From assembly GCF_021155765.1 (NCBI RefSeq), contig NC_060108.1, positions 18,687,025 to 18,751,024 on the forward strand: a DNA stretch of 64,000 nucleotides. Reading direction: 5' to 3'. The notes beneath the pieces were generated by a model. It was not told where the DNA came from and did no database searches. It worked only from the letters and a program-made list of their open reading frames with translations. This document shows, in pieces, positions 1 to 11,900 of the stretch. The first letter of the stretch is position 1, and every line of letters begins with the position of its first letter. Origin of the DNA: Diprion similis (taxonomy: Eukaryota > Arthropoda > Insecta > Hymenoptera > Diprionidae). The position numbers were made by a program, and so were the translations under genes.

Positions 1-24
1 CAGTGAGATTATATATTTTTGCAG

Positions 25-498
25 ATAACAGAACACCTGAATGAGAGTATACATCAAATATCTATGGATGCTTCGACAGCTGAGTTAACAATGGAAAACT
101 TGACCTTACACCCTACCAAGAAGAAAAATTATGACCATGTTAGGAAATACGTTAGACAGATGGAGGAAGCAGCGAAAAATCTTAGTAATCTCTGTAACCA
201 GCAAGAAATTCAAGAAATAAGTGACGAAGTAACAAAGTCTATCGACAAAGTACAAGATATTATTGTCAGTATTAAAGAAACCTTGGCAAGTAGTCGCAAC
301 AATGAAAGTAACGCTTCAAACGCAAGCGAAAATGATACCGTGATTGAGAACCCTAGTATCATGAAAGCGGAATACGATATGGAACGCAAATATTTCCCTG
401 ATGAGAATATGTCGCCATCTAAGTCCAACTTGAAAAATACGTGTCCATTCCTTCGCAGCGGCATTACACCAAAATCAGTAAGATTTGACTTTGATTAA
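25..498 (+). CDS. 3' terminal exon of an unidentified coiled-coil protein (partial)
   Basis: A good acceptor (pyrimidine run then GCAG at 21-24) opens a reading frame that runs from 25 to a TAA at 496-498. It encodes about 157 C-terminal residues; the rest of the gene lies left of the window. The first two thirds are Glu/Lys/Gln-rich with heptad-like hydrophobics (around KYVRQMEEAAKNL and VQDIIVSIKETL), as expected of a coiled coil. The tail is Asn/Ser-rich and ends in a basic-then-acidic motif, TPKSVRFDFD. Ser/Thr-Pro sites (MSPSK, ITPK) suggest kinase targets. I do not recognise the family; cell-division or centrosomal proteins are only a guess. The gene is convergent with PYROXD1 on the other strand. 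Coding status is well supported by length and composition; function is unknown. Confidence 0.7.
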   Translation: MTEHLNESIHQISMDASTAELTMENLTLHPTKKKNYDHVRKYVRQMEEAAKNLSNLCNQQEIQEISDEVTKSIDKVQDIIVSIKETLASSRNNESNASNASENDTVIENPSIMKAEYDMERKYFPDENMSPSKSNLKNTCPFLRSGITPKSVRFDFD

Positions 499-1634
499 GG
501 TATAACTTTACTAATTGAACAATTCTCACCTAGAGTGTAGCGGCTACAAGAATGAAATTTGAAGCATTGACCAACAGAAGTGGTAATATCGGTTTTCGTG
601 AGGTGAGAAATATCCCAAATGTGTCTAGAAAAGAAACAGTCACCCAAAAAAGACGTTGAAGGTTAGCGAACCTGCTGATAAACCCTGATGCTCAGTATTT
701 ATCAGCAGTCATGTTCACTACTTTAAAAAAAGAATATGTACAATTAAGATTTTATTGTGTCCTCACAATGCCTCTGAAGAAGCTCAGTAGTGAGATTGAC
801 TGTTATTATTTAACTAAGATTTTAGAGTTGCTAAATTAATCGAGGATTTTATATATTCAAGTACATGTGTACAGGTGTGATATATTTCAATAATATAAAG
901 TCAAAATAAATATTAGCATTGATGCGTTGAAACGGGTGTCGAAAATTTTAGAGTCAAGATGGTATTACACGATTGAAATAACATCAACGCTATGAGTGAT
1001 TTCTGAATTTTTTTAATATTAACATCAAAAAAGAAATTCGCACTGAGCTGTGATTACTTAAGACTTACATTACATAATGATTAATTACTTTAATATTCAT
1101 AATTAAAGACAAGCGCGAGAAGTATGGCAGTGAAAAAATTCATTGTATTTTATAACATCCAGTGCCATAAACGTTTTTAACGTATCATATTAGTCAGTGT
1201 TGATATCTAAGAGAATGTTTTTTTAAGAGTACAGAATAATATATTTGTAAGCGATTTTTCTACATTTCTAATAAATTCGCTGTAAAACACAAGCCAGTAA
1301 TTGTGATTAAACGTGCAATTAAATCTTGGTATGAAACAGTTCCCGTTTGTTATGTGTATACAATGAAGCAGAGAAACCTATAAAATAATCAGATCGCATT
1401 TTTTTTCTTTTTATCAAATGCATAAACAAATAATTGCAAATCTTACATCCAATTGAATTTAACTGATTTTGTAATGTATGTTCACATGTCTTGGAATGGA
1501 TAACGTTATATTATTAGAGTTTACAATCAGGTGTAATTGAAAAAATGAAAAATACATCTATTTATTCAAAGTTTCTCTGCTTCGTGCACACAAATACAAA
1601 TTTCACATGCAAAAATTCAATTTAATTTTTGAGC
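499..1634. other. Convergent 3' UTR / intergenic region
   Basis: No coding signal is seen. AATAAA occurs on the plus strand at 905-910 and 1270-1275, either of which could end the upstream plus-strand transcript. On the minus strand AATAAA (TTTATT at 1561-1566) sits about 70 nt beyond the PYROXD1 stop. The two genes therefore end tail to tail in this AT-rich stretch. Confidence 0.6.
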
Positions 1635-3032
1635 TCAATCAAAATAATCTTCCACATCTATGTCAGGGTTTAACAAGTCTTCTCCATAAACAGTTAAATC
1701 GAGTTGATTCAAGATCAGGTTTTCGCACATTTCTTCCAAGTCGGTTTCTCCAATGAGGACAGCTCCCATTAATTTACCATCTTTCAATATTAACTTGATG
1801 TACTCTACATTCTTTGTCATTCGTAATAATATTTCGTAACTGCCATTCAATTTTTGCCCATTGTAAAGCCCTAGTAGGACAACTTTGAACCCAAAAAATT
1901 TTGTCACATGTGTGAAAAGTTCAAAACAAAAGTCTTGGTAAAAATCTTCACCCTTTAAATCACAAGCCATAGACTTAGCAGCATACCGACCCATTTGCAA
2001 AGCTTGAGTCCAGAGTCTCATTTGAAACCAATGTTTTGCCAGAGTCCAGTTTACTGTACAAACATCCCCAGCAGCAAATAAATCTTTTTTAGAAGTCTGT
2101 AGCTTCGAATCGACCAAAATACCACCATCTTCCCCTTTATTTAGTTCTTCTAACCCGTTTAGGGTAGAATTTGGAACAACGCCTGTTGCAGATACAATGA
2201 AATCGCAACCTATAACTTTACCATTGGTAAGTTCTGCATAAATTGGCCATTCTTCATTATTTTGTTTTTCGCTTGATACTCCAATAATTTCGCATTCATA
2301 CTCAATTTGTATTTTGCTTGAATCTACAGATGTTCCTTTGATGTTATAACTACTATGCCAGTCAGGGCCTAAAGCAGCGCCCCCTTTATTTACTTGACCT
2401 TCTGAAACAGTGTATTTCATTCGCTTCACAACTTTACCACATTCTGACTCATCATTTCTCTGAGTCAACTTATTTTGGAAAAATTCAGCTGCCCCAGGGT
2501 CTACAAAGGTAGCAGAAATATGTTTATCTTTTATTACCCAAATAATTTCAACTCCCCGTATTTCGTGAACTATTTCAGTGGCTATGCCACCATTACCGAC
2601 AACTACAATTCTTTTAGCATTTTTAATTTTTGAGGAAAAATTTTCCACAGACTCTGTGTCCCTTATGCCAATTACGTAAGGATTATTTTCAGTTATAAGC
2701 TTGGGCCTTGCTCCGGTACATAAGCATAATTTTTTGTATTTGATTACTTGTCCCGATTCAGTTTCGACGAATTTATTTTCATTATCCACTCTTACAACCA
2801 AGTCATGAACAACAGAGACAGAAGGGTGCATTTCAGTTAAAGTTACCATATTACGTTCTTCCACGTCGAATTGCGTTAAGTTTTGACTAATTGGTACAAT
2901 ATTTGTTACAGCTTTAATCAGGGAACTAGCAGTGATTAACACAACCTTTTCTTCTGGAGCTAAAAAGGCCAAACCTTCAGCGCACGATACCCCGGCAATT
3001 CCACCTCCAATTATAATAAAAGTCGAGTCCAT
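1635..3032 (-). CDS. PYROXD1: Pyridine nucleotide-disulphide oxidoreductase domain protein 1 (PYROXD1), intronless
   Basis: A 465-residue flavoprotein in one exon; human PYROXD1 is about 500. The open frame extends to a GTG at 3041, but the first ATG is at 3032 and gives MDSTFIIIGGGIAG, a normal start placing the FAD dinucleotide motif GGGIAG at residues 8-13. A second Rossmann motif (VVVGNGGIATEIVHEI, near residue 145) would bind NAD(P)H. The FAD-closing motif LFAAGDVC lies near residue 320. No CxxC redox pair is present, as expected of this class I oxidoreductase. In vertebrates PYROXD1 is nuclear/cytosolic and protects the tRNA ligase RTCB from oxidation; that role is carried over by family. 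It lies directly downstream of mRpS18B on the same strand with only 79 nt between. Poly(A) signal at 1561-1566. Confidence 0.93.
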   Translation of the reverse strand: MDSTFIIIGGGIAGVSCAEGLAFLAPEEKVVLITASSLIKAVTNIVPISQNLTQFDVEERNMVTLTEMHPSVSVVHDLVVRVDNENKFVETESGQVIKYKKLCLCTGARPKLITENNPYVIGIRDTESVENFSSKIKNAKRIVVVGNGGIATEIVHEIRGVEIIWVIKDKHISATFVDPGAAEFFQNKLTQRNDESECGKVVKRMKYTVSEGQVNKGGAALGPDWHSSYNIKGTSVDSSKIQIEYECEIIGVSSEKQNNEEWPIYAELTNGKVIGCDFIVSATGVVPNSTLNGLEELNKGEDGGILVDSKLQTSKKDLFAAGDVCTVNWTLAKHWFQMRLWTQALQMGRYAAKSMACDLKGEDFYQDFCFELFTHVTKFFGFKVVLLGLYNGQKLNGSYEILLRMTKNVEYIKLILKDGKLMGAVLIGETDLEEMCENLILNQLDLTVYGEDLLNPDIDVEDYFD

Positions 3033-3048
3033 GTTGTTCACGGGTTCA

Positions 3049-3054
3049 TTTATT
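3049..3054 (-). terminator. AATAAA poly(A) signal between mRpS18B and PYROXD1
   Basis: TTTATT on the plus strand reads AATAAA on the minus strand, 58 nt after the mRpS18B stop and about 17 nt before the PYROXD1 ATG. If used, the mRpS18B transcript would be cleaved inside the start region of PYROXD1. It may instead be ignored in a read-through transcript. Confidence 0.4.
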
Positions 3055-3111
3055 ACTGAATATTACTAATCAGATTTTTTTTTAAGTTTTCAGAGCATGA
3101 AACGATCTAGT

Positions 3112-4105
3112 TTAGGCATTAGAGTCTGGCTTGTACCATTCAGAGTAATCGTATTGTCTGAAGGGTACATCATACGTTATAGTTCCAAAGTTTTTTGCTC
3201 TTGCGATAGATACAAGTAACTCCTGATGTTTTTTTTGGCAAAGTCCAGTTTTTCTGAAATTAGAATTTTAGAGTAACATAGACATTCATTGCGTAGTGAA
3301 CAGAGAGTGTATTTTATGGGTGATGCAAAAAGCAACCATTAACTTTACTCACTGATGATTACTTACGAGTAACTTAGAACGGCGCCATTGTGTTCGGAAA
3401 TGAACTGTTTCAGCAACTCTGGGTTCCTGTGATCTAAAACAAGATATTCATCTCTACAAATTGGGCAGGGGCTTCCTGTTGCAATTTGCTGGTATCTCTG
3501 TGAACAAACCGAAAAATTAGAAGAACCAGTACTATGTATGTTATTCTTTATTGCAGAAACTAAAAGTAGTATACCTACAATGCAAGTTTTTCTTGTTTTT
3601 CTTGGCGGTATTGCTCCCTTGTGGTTCCTCCTATATTGTTTCCATACAGGATCAGTTCCGTAAGTGGTGTGATATGCTAGAAAAACCATACAGGAGTTCA
3701 ATTTCCTGAACCATCCCACGGGCAGAAAAAGGATAGAGCTAAACAATCGATCACAGCTAATTACAGATTTTTAGAACATGTGAAAAATAAATTCACCGTT
3801 GCTGGCGAGGTATCTGATGCTTGTTTCGTACGAGTGTTTTACAGATCGATCCTTAGCTGGGTCTCTAGCTTTCTTAGGCTTATCAGGGGTTGCCTCTGCG
3901 TCGCTGAGGACAGGTGAGCTCACGGAAAGACACCGCGGTGTTAAAACCTAAACATTGAATAACGAAAGTTTCTAAGAATTTTATAGGTTACGCACTGTGC
4001 CGGGGAGTACAATATTTGAAAACGGGCCAAATATGTTACCTTGTTAGTGTAACTGGTACGAAATATTGCATTCGTTCCACGTAACGCTGTTAAGATGAGT
4101 GACAT
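3112..4105 (-). CDS. mRpS18B: Mitochondrial small-subunit ribosomal protein S18B (mS40), five exons
   Basis: Exons on the minus strand: 4105-4040, 3947-3797, 3676-3579, 3497-3367, 3253-3112. All junctions are GT-AG, the phases agree, and the product is 195 residues. Exon 1 (starts MSLILTALRGTNAIFR) is a basic, hydroxylated, acid-free leader typical of mitochondrial import. The core contains YGTDPVWKQYRRNHKG, TRKTCI and SPCPICRDEYLVLD, the hallmark of the S18B branch of the bS18 family. Its cysteines (TC and CPIC) are of the kind that bind zinc in mitoribosomal S18 proteins. The tail (TGLCQKKHQELLVSIARAK, then FGTITYDVP) matches the family end. The role is structural, in the 28S mitoribosomal subunit. 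Without splicing only the central exons are visible; exons 1, 2 and 5 were found by phase and family fit. It is divergent from PNUTS and tightly followed by PYROXD1. Confidence 0.92.
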
Positions 4106-5953
4106 TCTTTGTATTTTATTGAAAATTACAGGGGGTGTTAAAATAATATGTAATGGAATAGCGCTGATATCACGTGATAGTAGATGTAGTGAATGACGAT
4201 GTAAAGATTTACAGTAGATGGCGCTGTGAGACGTTGTCTGCAAGAGAAATTTTATTTTACGATCGTGTGCGACGTGCGTCATTCGAGTATATCCGTCGCG
4301 TCATCACGTAGTAATGGAGTCAAAAGAACTACAAATTAATTGAGATACAGTTGGCCGTTTTGACGACGAGCAGATGATATTTCTCGAATAATTAAGAACA
4401 GAGACTAATTGTATGATGACGGAATACTCTTCAACAGTTTGAAGCAATTTTACGATTTTGTTCTTGATTTGACTTGGGTCCCGGAAATATCATTTTTGGA
4501 TTGACCTAAGCAGCGAGTGGTACGTGCAAAATTAGGTGAGGAAATTTATTTTGTAAGTTTTTGTGTTCTTTCGGGAAGAAAATTAGAAGATACTGAGGAC
4601 AGAGCGAAGCCCATATAACGGAGAATAACCTATCGTGGTTTTTAATTGCAGATGGCTGCTCAACTCGGAGATAAATGACTCGGAGATATCGCTGACAGTT
4701 TCCTAGCATCCCTCCGAAGCCAGAGGCCTCCGGCATGGATATTTCGTGTATAGGAAAAATATTTGATTTCTCCTACATAACTGTGAATTCGTTGTTCTTA
4801 AAAAAGGATTGATTATTGAACAAATGTGAGTGGCTTGTCGATCGGCCGATAATCGTAAAAATTTTTATAAGTAGAATTGGTCAGCTGTATAGCGGGTTGG
4901 GTGGGGCCTTGAATCCTCTTTATTCCCCATATGTTAGGCGTTGACTCATCCTTACGCGTGATTTCTCAAACGTTACGCCTACACATGATCGTTTTGGCAA
5001 GGTGAAAATTTCCACTATGAAACGAGAAAAAAAAAAAAAAATTTTTTATAGTGAACCGCAAAATTTGAACGCTGCCCGAGGTATATCCCGAGTGTTGAAA
5101 AGTGTCATAAGAAATGAGATTTTAACTGAGTTTTTCTCGAATTGATGCGTAAAATGTCGAAATAATAATAATGATCACGCCGCCCATAATAATCATAAGA
5201 AGGTCAATAATAAACATAATAATAACGCCGCTCCATGGTTATAAATAGATCGCGTCGATGTGTGCGTTGGTAACCGCGTCCGTTCTCCTCTCTGGTTGGC
5301 TAACGCGAGGGTGGGGACGGAAGGCGCAGTGCGCAGAACAGGTGCGCAATGACGCGATCTTGCCAGTCTGCTTTCGAGCGAGGGTCGTTTGCCGCAGGAG
5401 AAAATTCCGCATTCGCATTTTTATTATTTTTAGCAGAATAATAGCTAATTTTACTTCCCACATATATCACTATAATGGTAAATAGGAGCTAAATTACGAA
5501 TGGATCAATTATTTACTGGCAGGATTTTGAATAACGTTGATACATGTGTTTAATCTTTGATTCCGTACGGGATCGATGACTGGGATACGGTTTCCGTGTT
5601 AACAAGGGCGTTCGTTTTCACAAATATCAAGTTGCACAGAGCGATGCTTGGATCAAATGAGTTATAAGCAGTCCCATAGTCAAGCATAAAAAGAAATTGT
5701 ATTGATAAACTCGTAGGTATAATTCGTATGCTAGGTTGCGTAGATATCTGTAACATGTACTTGAAGTATTCAGGCTTTCGTGTCGCGTTGGCTAAAGGCG
5801 GGGGCATTTAAAATGGCGGCGATGTACTACATCCGTGATGCGTCATCATCGGTAAACGGGAAATTTTGTGTTCAGTTACAGATTTCGGGATGATTCTTCG
5901 TCTGCCACCCGGATATTAGAATAAATCATCGAGGAAATCCGAGCACTAACAAA
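4106..5953. promoter_or_regulatory. Divergent mRpS18B / PNUTS promoter region and 5' UTRs
   Basis: The 1.85 kb between two head-to-head housekeeping genes shows no coding exon that I can support. A CTCF-like core (TAGATGGCGCT, 4215-4225) lies near mRpS18B. A YY1/Pho-like AAATGGCGGC lies at 5811-5820, about 140 nt upstream of the PNUTS start codon. A possible upstream reading frame of 26 codons starts at ATG 5813 and ends at TGA 5893; it matters only if transcription starts before 5813. A short GC-richer patch (5240-5400) could be a second start region. Motif calls are by eye. Confidence 0.45.
5811..5820 (+). promoter_or_regulatory. YY1/Pho-like motif near the PNUTS 5' end
   Basis: AAATGGCGGC matches the YY1/Pleiohomeotic core (AAnATGGCGGC), which often sits at or just after animal transcription starts. 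The same core recurs inside PNUTS intron 3 near 12850 (ATATGGCGGC). Confidence 0.4.
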
Positions 5954-8900
5954 ATGGTGAGTTGGTCATATTATTCCTCGTAATCGTGATCTGATTAGTT
6001 TTATTTTCATTTTTTTTTTTTCACCGGCCGCCATCGCTTTTCCCGGTTCAACTATTTCCTAAAAGGTAGCGCCACCATCGGTGATGGCGCTAGTAGCGTA
6101 GAATCCCTACCACAGATAGTGTAGATCAATAACCTTTTTCCTGATTCGCCATTCGGGCCTCACGCGTTGTCTCCGTCGTTTCGTCATTCGTCAAATGTTC
6201 AGTATAGCTAGCATATGAAGGTATTACTCATCAATTTCAATCTGAACTAGTGCGCCATTCGCTTTTTCGTCCCCATAACTGGTTTAATGCCACGCGATAT
6301 GCGGACGTGGCTAATATAAATTCCACAAACAAGATTATTCGACCAAAGTTTTTTTTTCTTGAAAATCAATATTAGTAGTATTCAAAAGCATGATTATTCG
6401 TTTACTTACACGTCCCTTTCACATTCTCACACAAATTATACCCCCCCACTCATAAAGTTTCGCCTCATGACAGACGCCCACAAGTTTTCATGATTGCATA
6501 ACAAGTACTGGCATACTGTTTTGCTTGCAACTATTACGATGAGTGTATCAATGATTGGCTGTATAAATAAATTTTGGATTAATTTTCTAGCTCGAAAAAA
6601 ATACGAACTGATTATTATCATTACAGCCTTATTTTACTTTTGTAAGATAAATGGTGTGGTATTCAGGGTTGATATTTTGAGTCGTATTTTTTAATAATTA
6701 TTTTTTACAGCCCCGTATTGATCCGCTACAGCTGCTGAAGTGTCTCAGTGTTCTTTTGGGTCCTACGGGAGGCATAAAGAGCAACGACGAAGTCCAGCGT
6801 TTAGCAAGCCTAATGACGAAGTTTTCGAAAAAGCTTGTTTCAAAATGTATCTACATTCAGATCCTGAAAACCACCAACACCGATCTCCTGGGCCAGTAAG
6901 TACCATGTTTAATATAAAATCATTACCTCTTCAGATTTGAAAATTCACGAAGACTATTCAACGAATTACTTAGATGGTACGAAATTTTAAACTCAAGGAT
7001 GCGATATTTTCAAGCACTTACAAATATAAATTTTTATAATATGGTATAATATCTGAGAGATAAGGACCCGCATGCACCTTCTTTGCCATAAATTTTGCAC
7101 TCAGTTGTTTCAGCAGATTGTTGTTGCACAAGAAGTAAGATACTTTGAGTACTTGAGAGTGCACAGTAATGATCTGTTGGAACCGCACCAAAAATTTCAG
7201 TAGTGAGTTAAGGATTAAGGAATAGTTGTTTTTTTTTACCAATTTATTTATTTCTTCACATGTAATACCCTTTTAGCTCCTATGAAAAGTAAGGGAAATA
7301 TTTGGAAGTATATGCGCCTAGTGTTTTTGACGTGAATTCGAATGTGGAATCTGTCAGAGTTTTCCCTTCTAAGTCACGGGAATCACTTCTGTTCCAGATT
7401 CATGGGCGCAGGGGGGTGGAATCTAGTTCACATGTGGTTGACAGATGGAATCGTAGCAAAAAACTGGGCTCTGATTCAGGAATTGCTAGAGCTGCTTCTT
7501 CTCTGTCCTGTTGACGTTGAGCGTCTGAAAACTAATAATTGTCCAAAGTTGATAAAAGGTCTTTCCAAAGAAGGTAGCCATCATGTAGTCAGGGCGTTGG
7601 CAAGTCGGTTAGTCGAACAATGGTTGAAGATTGTAAAGGGTGAAGCGGCACCAAATTCTGTGCCCTCAGACATCATGACTTTGCCCATTCAAACTTTGAT
7701 TGGCCAAAGCCAGTCGCTACCTGTCCAGCAACAGACTGGAAGGACGAATAACATCAGCAATCATACTAACGAGAATGGTGACCTCCACGGCAATAAAATC
7801 CAATTGACGGATTATACTGAAAATACAAGCAATGTTACGCAGCTAAAAGATAAACTTCAGCAGCTCCAAAGGCCTCAGCAGTGCGATCTTCAAACTGTGA
7901 CAAAAAATTCCCAGAAGCAGTATTTTTTAGTACCCTCTTCACAGCAGCAGCAACAGCAGCAACACCACCAGCAATCACTGCCTGTTTATAAGATAACAAT
8001 TCGTGATGGTAAACAAGTTTTAGCTAAGGTAGAAACGGACCCTGCGAATATTAACAATGTATTGGCTTCAAACAACGAAAATAGAGTTAACGGCGATATC
8101 AAGGAAGATTTTACAACGCAGGACGATATCGGAACGATTGAAGAAACAATTCAAGGAACACTGGTCGATGGTCAAGAACTGGTCCTTGATAACTCTAACC
8201 ATTTATCTAGTGAAGTGAAAGATTCGGTAGCTAGTTCTAAAGACATTAATATTGGAATAAATAGCGAGGATAGTAAGGACAATAGTAGTAAAGATGCGAA
8301 GGAAGGTGTTAGTAGTGACTGTAACAAGTCTAGTGACAAAGAAAATCGGGATTTTCATAAAAGGGATGATAAAAAGTCCAGCAGTAGTTCGGATAAAAGA
8401 TTAAGTAGTCATAGTTCATCATCTCGGAGTTCGTCAAAACATGGTTCAAGCTCGCATCGTTCAAGTTCAAGTTCCCACAGATCATCAGGCTCCCATAGAT
8501 CAAGTTCGGACGGGTCAAAGGGCTCCAGTTCTAAGGATAAATCATCTTCTAAGGAAAAAGACAGGCATCGTTCTAGTTCCAGCAAGCACAGTTCTTCCTC
8601 ATCCTCTTCTTCGAAAGCAGGTAAAACTGACCGGGAGCGGGAGAAGGAGAAGCTGAAGAAGGACCAGGCAGAAAAGGATAAGGCCACACTGGAAAAAGTC
8701 CAAGGTCAGGCGCTGAGCGTAAAAATGGGAAAGATACCAAAAAAAAGGGCAGAGGATGAACTTAAACAATCAAGTGATAGTTCGAGCACAGTGAAATCCT
8801 CTTTATCACCATCCAGAAAACTGTCAACAGAATCTAAAGATAGCGCAAAAGAGCAGAAAGAAAAGACTGATGGGAAAAAAGGCTTGATACCGGAGAAAAG

Positions 8901-11900
8901 AAATATTTCAATGTCTATCGAAACCAGAAAAAGTTTGCTGGAAACATCTCGTCCTAAGACGGTCAAAACGTTCAATTCTAAATTTAGGTCTACAGGATTA
9001 GAGGAAGAAGTCAAACCCCCACCTCCTAGGTCCGCCAAAAAACCAAACACACCTTTGGACAAGAAACTTATACCTCCCAAACTGTCTGCCATTAAGAGGC
9101 CTTCTCCACCAAGGGAAAATATTCCATTACCAGACAAACGAGCCAGGCTATCGCTAGACTCTCCGGCAACACCGCCGCCAATTGAAGACAAGAAAGGAGG
9201 CATCAAGCTCATTCCACCCAAACCCAAACGTAAGTATATATCGGTATCTCCGATTTTAATTAATTCAGTTATTGATGGCGTTTTTATTATACATCATTAT
9301 TGCATTCACAGAAAATGGGTAGTTTTAACTGTTTTGTTCCTGGCATACCAATCTTTTTTCAGAATTTCTAAGCTAGCACTTATTTACCCATTATTGTGTC
9401 CTATGGAAATATCCAATTGGTTCAGAAACACGTATGAATCCGAAACAAGTATAAATCAAATTTTAGCAATTTATAATAGTTTGTCTAAATTTGCTACATT
9501 AAAAACGATGTAGTGCTTATTTTTCTGTGAACTCTCTATTTAACGTTTTAATATACATGCGACAATATTTCAAAATGGCTAGAGATTTCAGCATACCTAT
9601 ATATTTTATGTACTACTAACTTCTGAATGTTGAGTTTGCAGGTGGATGTGTGGAGGACAATTTGCAGCTGAACGGTTATTTTCTGTTGCTCGACCTATTT
9701 CGAATAATTCGATTTTTTTTATTCCATATGACATATATATAATATGACCTAATAATGTAAGACTTTTTACAGGCATCTCTGAATTTTGTTCCTTCCCCTA
9801 TTTCAACCCTATATACTCAATTGCCCCCTAAAAGCAACTTCTAGTTTCTCCACAACTTAGCAAAGTTGGATCACTCTTAGCTAACAGCAAGAAAAACCAA
9901 CAGCATTGGATCATACAGCCACTTGGAAATTTCGTTTGCCAAAATGATTAATCTGCATTCACATGTGGAAGAAAGAAGATCAAAATGAGATCGGCTCATC
10001 ATCCTATGGTGTTTTTAACATAAATTAAGAAGATTCCTGCAGGTAACCTTCGATAAAATAATAACTAAAATACTAATAAAATAGTGAAAGTATAAGCGAC
10101 TGTCATTTCGCGATATGTTGATCTGTCGACTATAAGTTGTGAGAAAACGACAACTGAAAAAAACATCAACTAGAAATTGAGAAAAACTCATTCATCATTT
10201 CAAAAATGTATCGCTGCTACTAGACGTTCCGTTGGTGCGGTTGGAGCGTTTGAAGTTTTTAAAACACGCGGGCAAGTTGGCCATAAATCACCTAAAGTGA
10301 CCGTATCTATTGTAGGTAAGGCGATTAACTAAACTTTTGTCTATCAATAATTTCTCCTTGTAAATGTACACCCTTTTTTATTCGTTGAAATAAATTTTAT
10401 CAGAAATTTGGAAACATAAATATTATGGGTTTCTGCTGATATATATAATTATCTCGATCTCCGCAAACTTGCATATACATGCGCACACATACACATACAT
10501 ACGTACGTACTGTCTCAGAAAGGTACACCCATGATTACGACCGAGGCTCCAGGCTTCCATCCTTTCGGTTCGAAGAAGTTTTTGCTAATAGATTTCTATC
10601 GTCGTTCACCTCGTACAGCCTACTTCAGATTATAGCCAATCTCAATGTCATAACGTAGTCTCTTCATTCGAAAAAGTTGACATTTCACTTGAAATAGTAC
10701 TACATTAGTACCAAAAGTCACAGATTCACGGCTTCTATTTACTCAATTTTGATTTCCGTAAGCAGTTTTCGTTCGAGCCTGCGTTTAAAGTACACAATTT
10801 TCGTGAATTTGAATTTATGTAAGTTGCAATAATTGCCGCAGCGCGGTACAGCGCTGCACGTGACGTCACTCACCCAGAAGTGATGAAATTCAAAACAGGA
10901 GCCGAGATAAGAATGTTTTCTTTCACATTACCGCTGACTGCGCGAACAAAAGCGAATATTTTCTACTCATACTAATATTTTGTGTTCTTTAAAAAAATTA
11001 ACGTATGTGCAATTTTGCAGTACGTACATCTATACCAACACAGATTTTTGTTTCGCTAGTGCCGATTTCAATAATTGAATAATTCAACCGTAAGGTTTTA
11101 ATTGATGAATAAACTCCTACTTTAATCTTAACGTTCAGACATACTTATCCACTCCACCAGTGGATATTACACAATGTAGTTTATTCGATCATTAAAAAAT
11201 CTTGGATCAAACCTTTTCTTCACGCACGCGGGACAAAGTACGTGTCGAATATTTGCTGAAGAAGTATTAAACGTGGAGAGATTGATAATTGTATGTAAAT
11301 AAATATAATTGTTTACGATCGAGAAAGGCATCAGGTGATGATGCAACATCCGATACGGCGTTCTATTCAGGAAGATGGATCGGACGCTGTGACGTCACGG
11401 GCGTCACCCCATTTACTGCGTACGGGGGTCTCGAATTGCCGGCAAGGCGAAGAAATCTTCTATCATCGTACGGCGACTTATGAATACGTCACTTGAATCG
11501 TTTCATGTTTTAAAACAAATTAAAAATGACCGCAGCAGACTACCTGCAGTCACTAATTTCGCATACAAAGACAAGCAGTTATACTGGCTCACAAATTGGA
11601 TATCGATCGAAAACGCGTGAAAAGAGAAAAGCAACGTTAATAATGATCTCGGAATAACCAAAGAATCCACTCTAACCATATAAAATGGTGATATATTCGT
11701 TCAACTTGACGAAACTGTTAAACATATTCATTGTTTAAAAATTATGTTAATCGATCGGAGAAAACGAAGTGAAGATGCAAATTGCATAATCGGATTATGT
11801 ATAGATATAAAATCATTTTACAATGGGAAATGATTTTTTTTTTGAACTGCAAACGTCGGCCACGCATCGATTGACGAAAACATGTTGCACAGAATTTCAC

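Noticed and set aside
3033-3041. GTG at 3041 as the PYROXD1 start
   Set aside because: Animal genes use ATG. The ATG at 3032 places the FAD motif at the usual distance from the N-terminus.
8409-8687. Minus-strand Leu/Glu-rich open frame inside PNUTS
   Set aside because: It is the mirror of the low-complexity Ser-rich coding exon and has no independent support.
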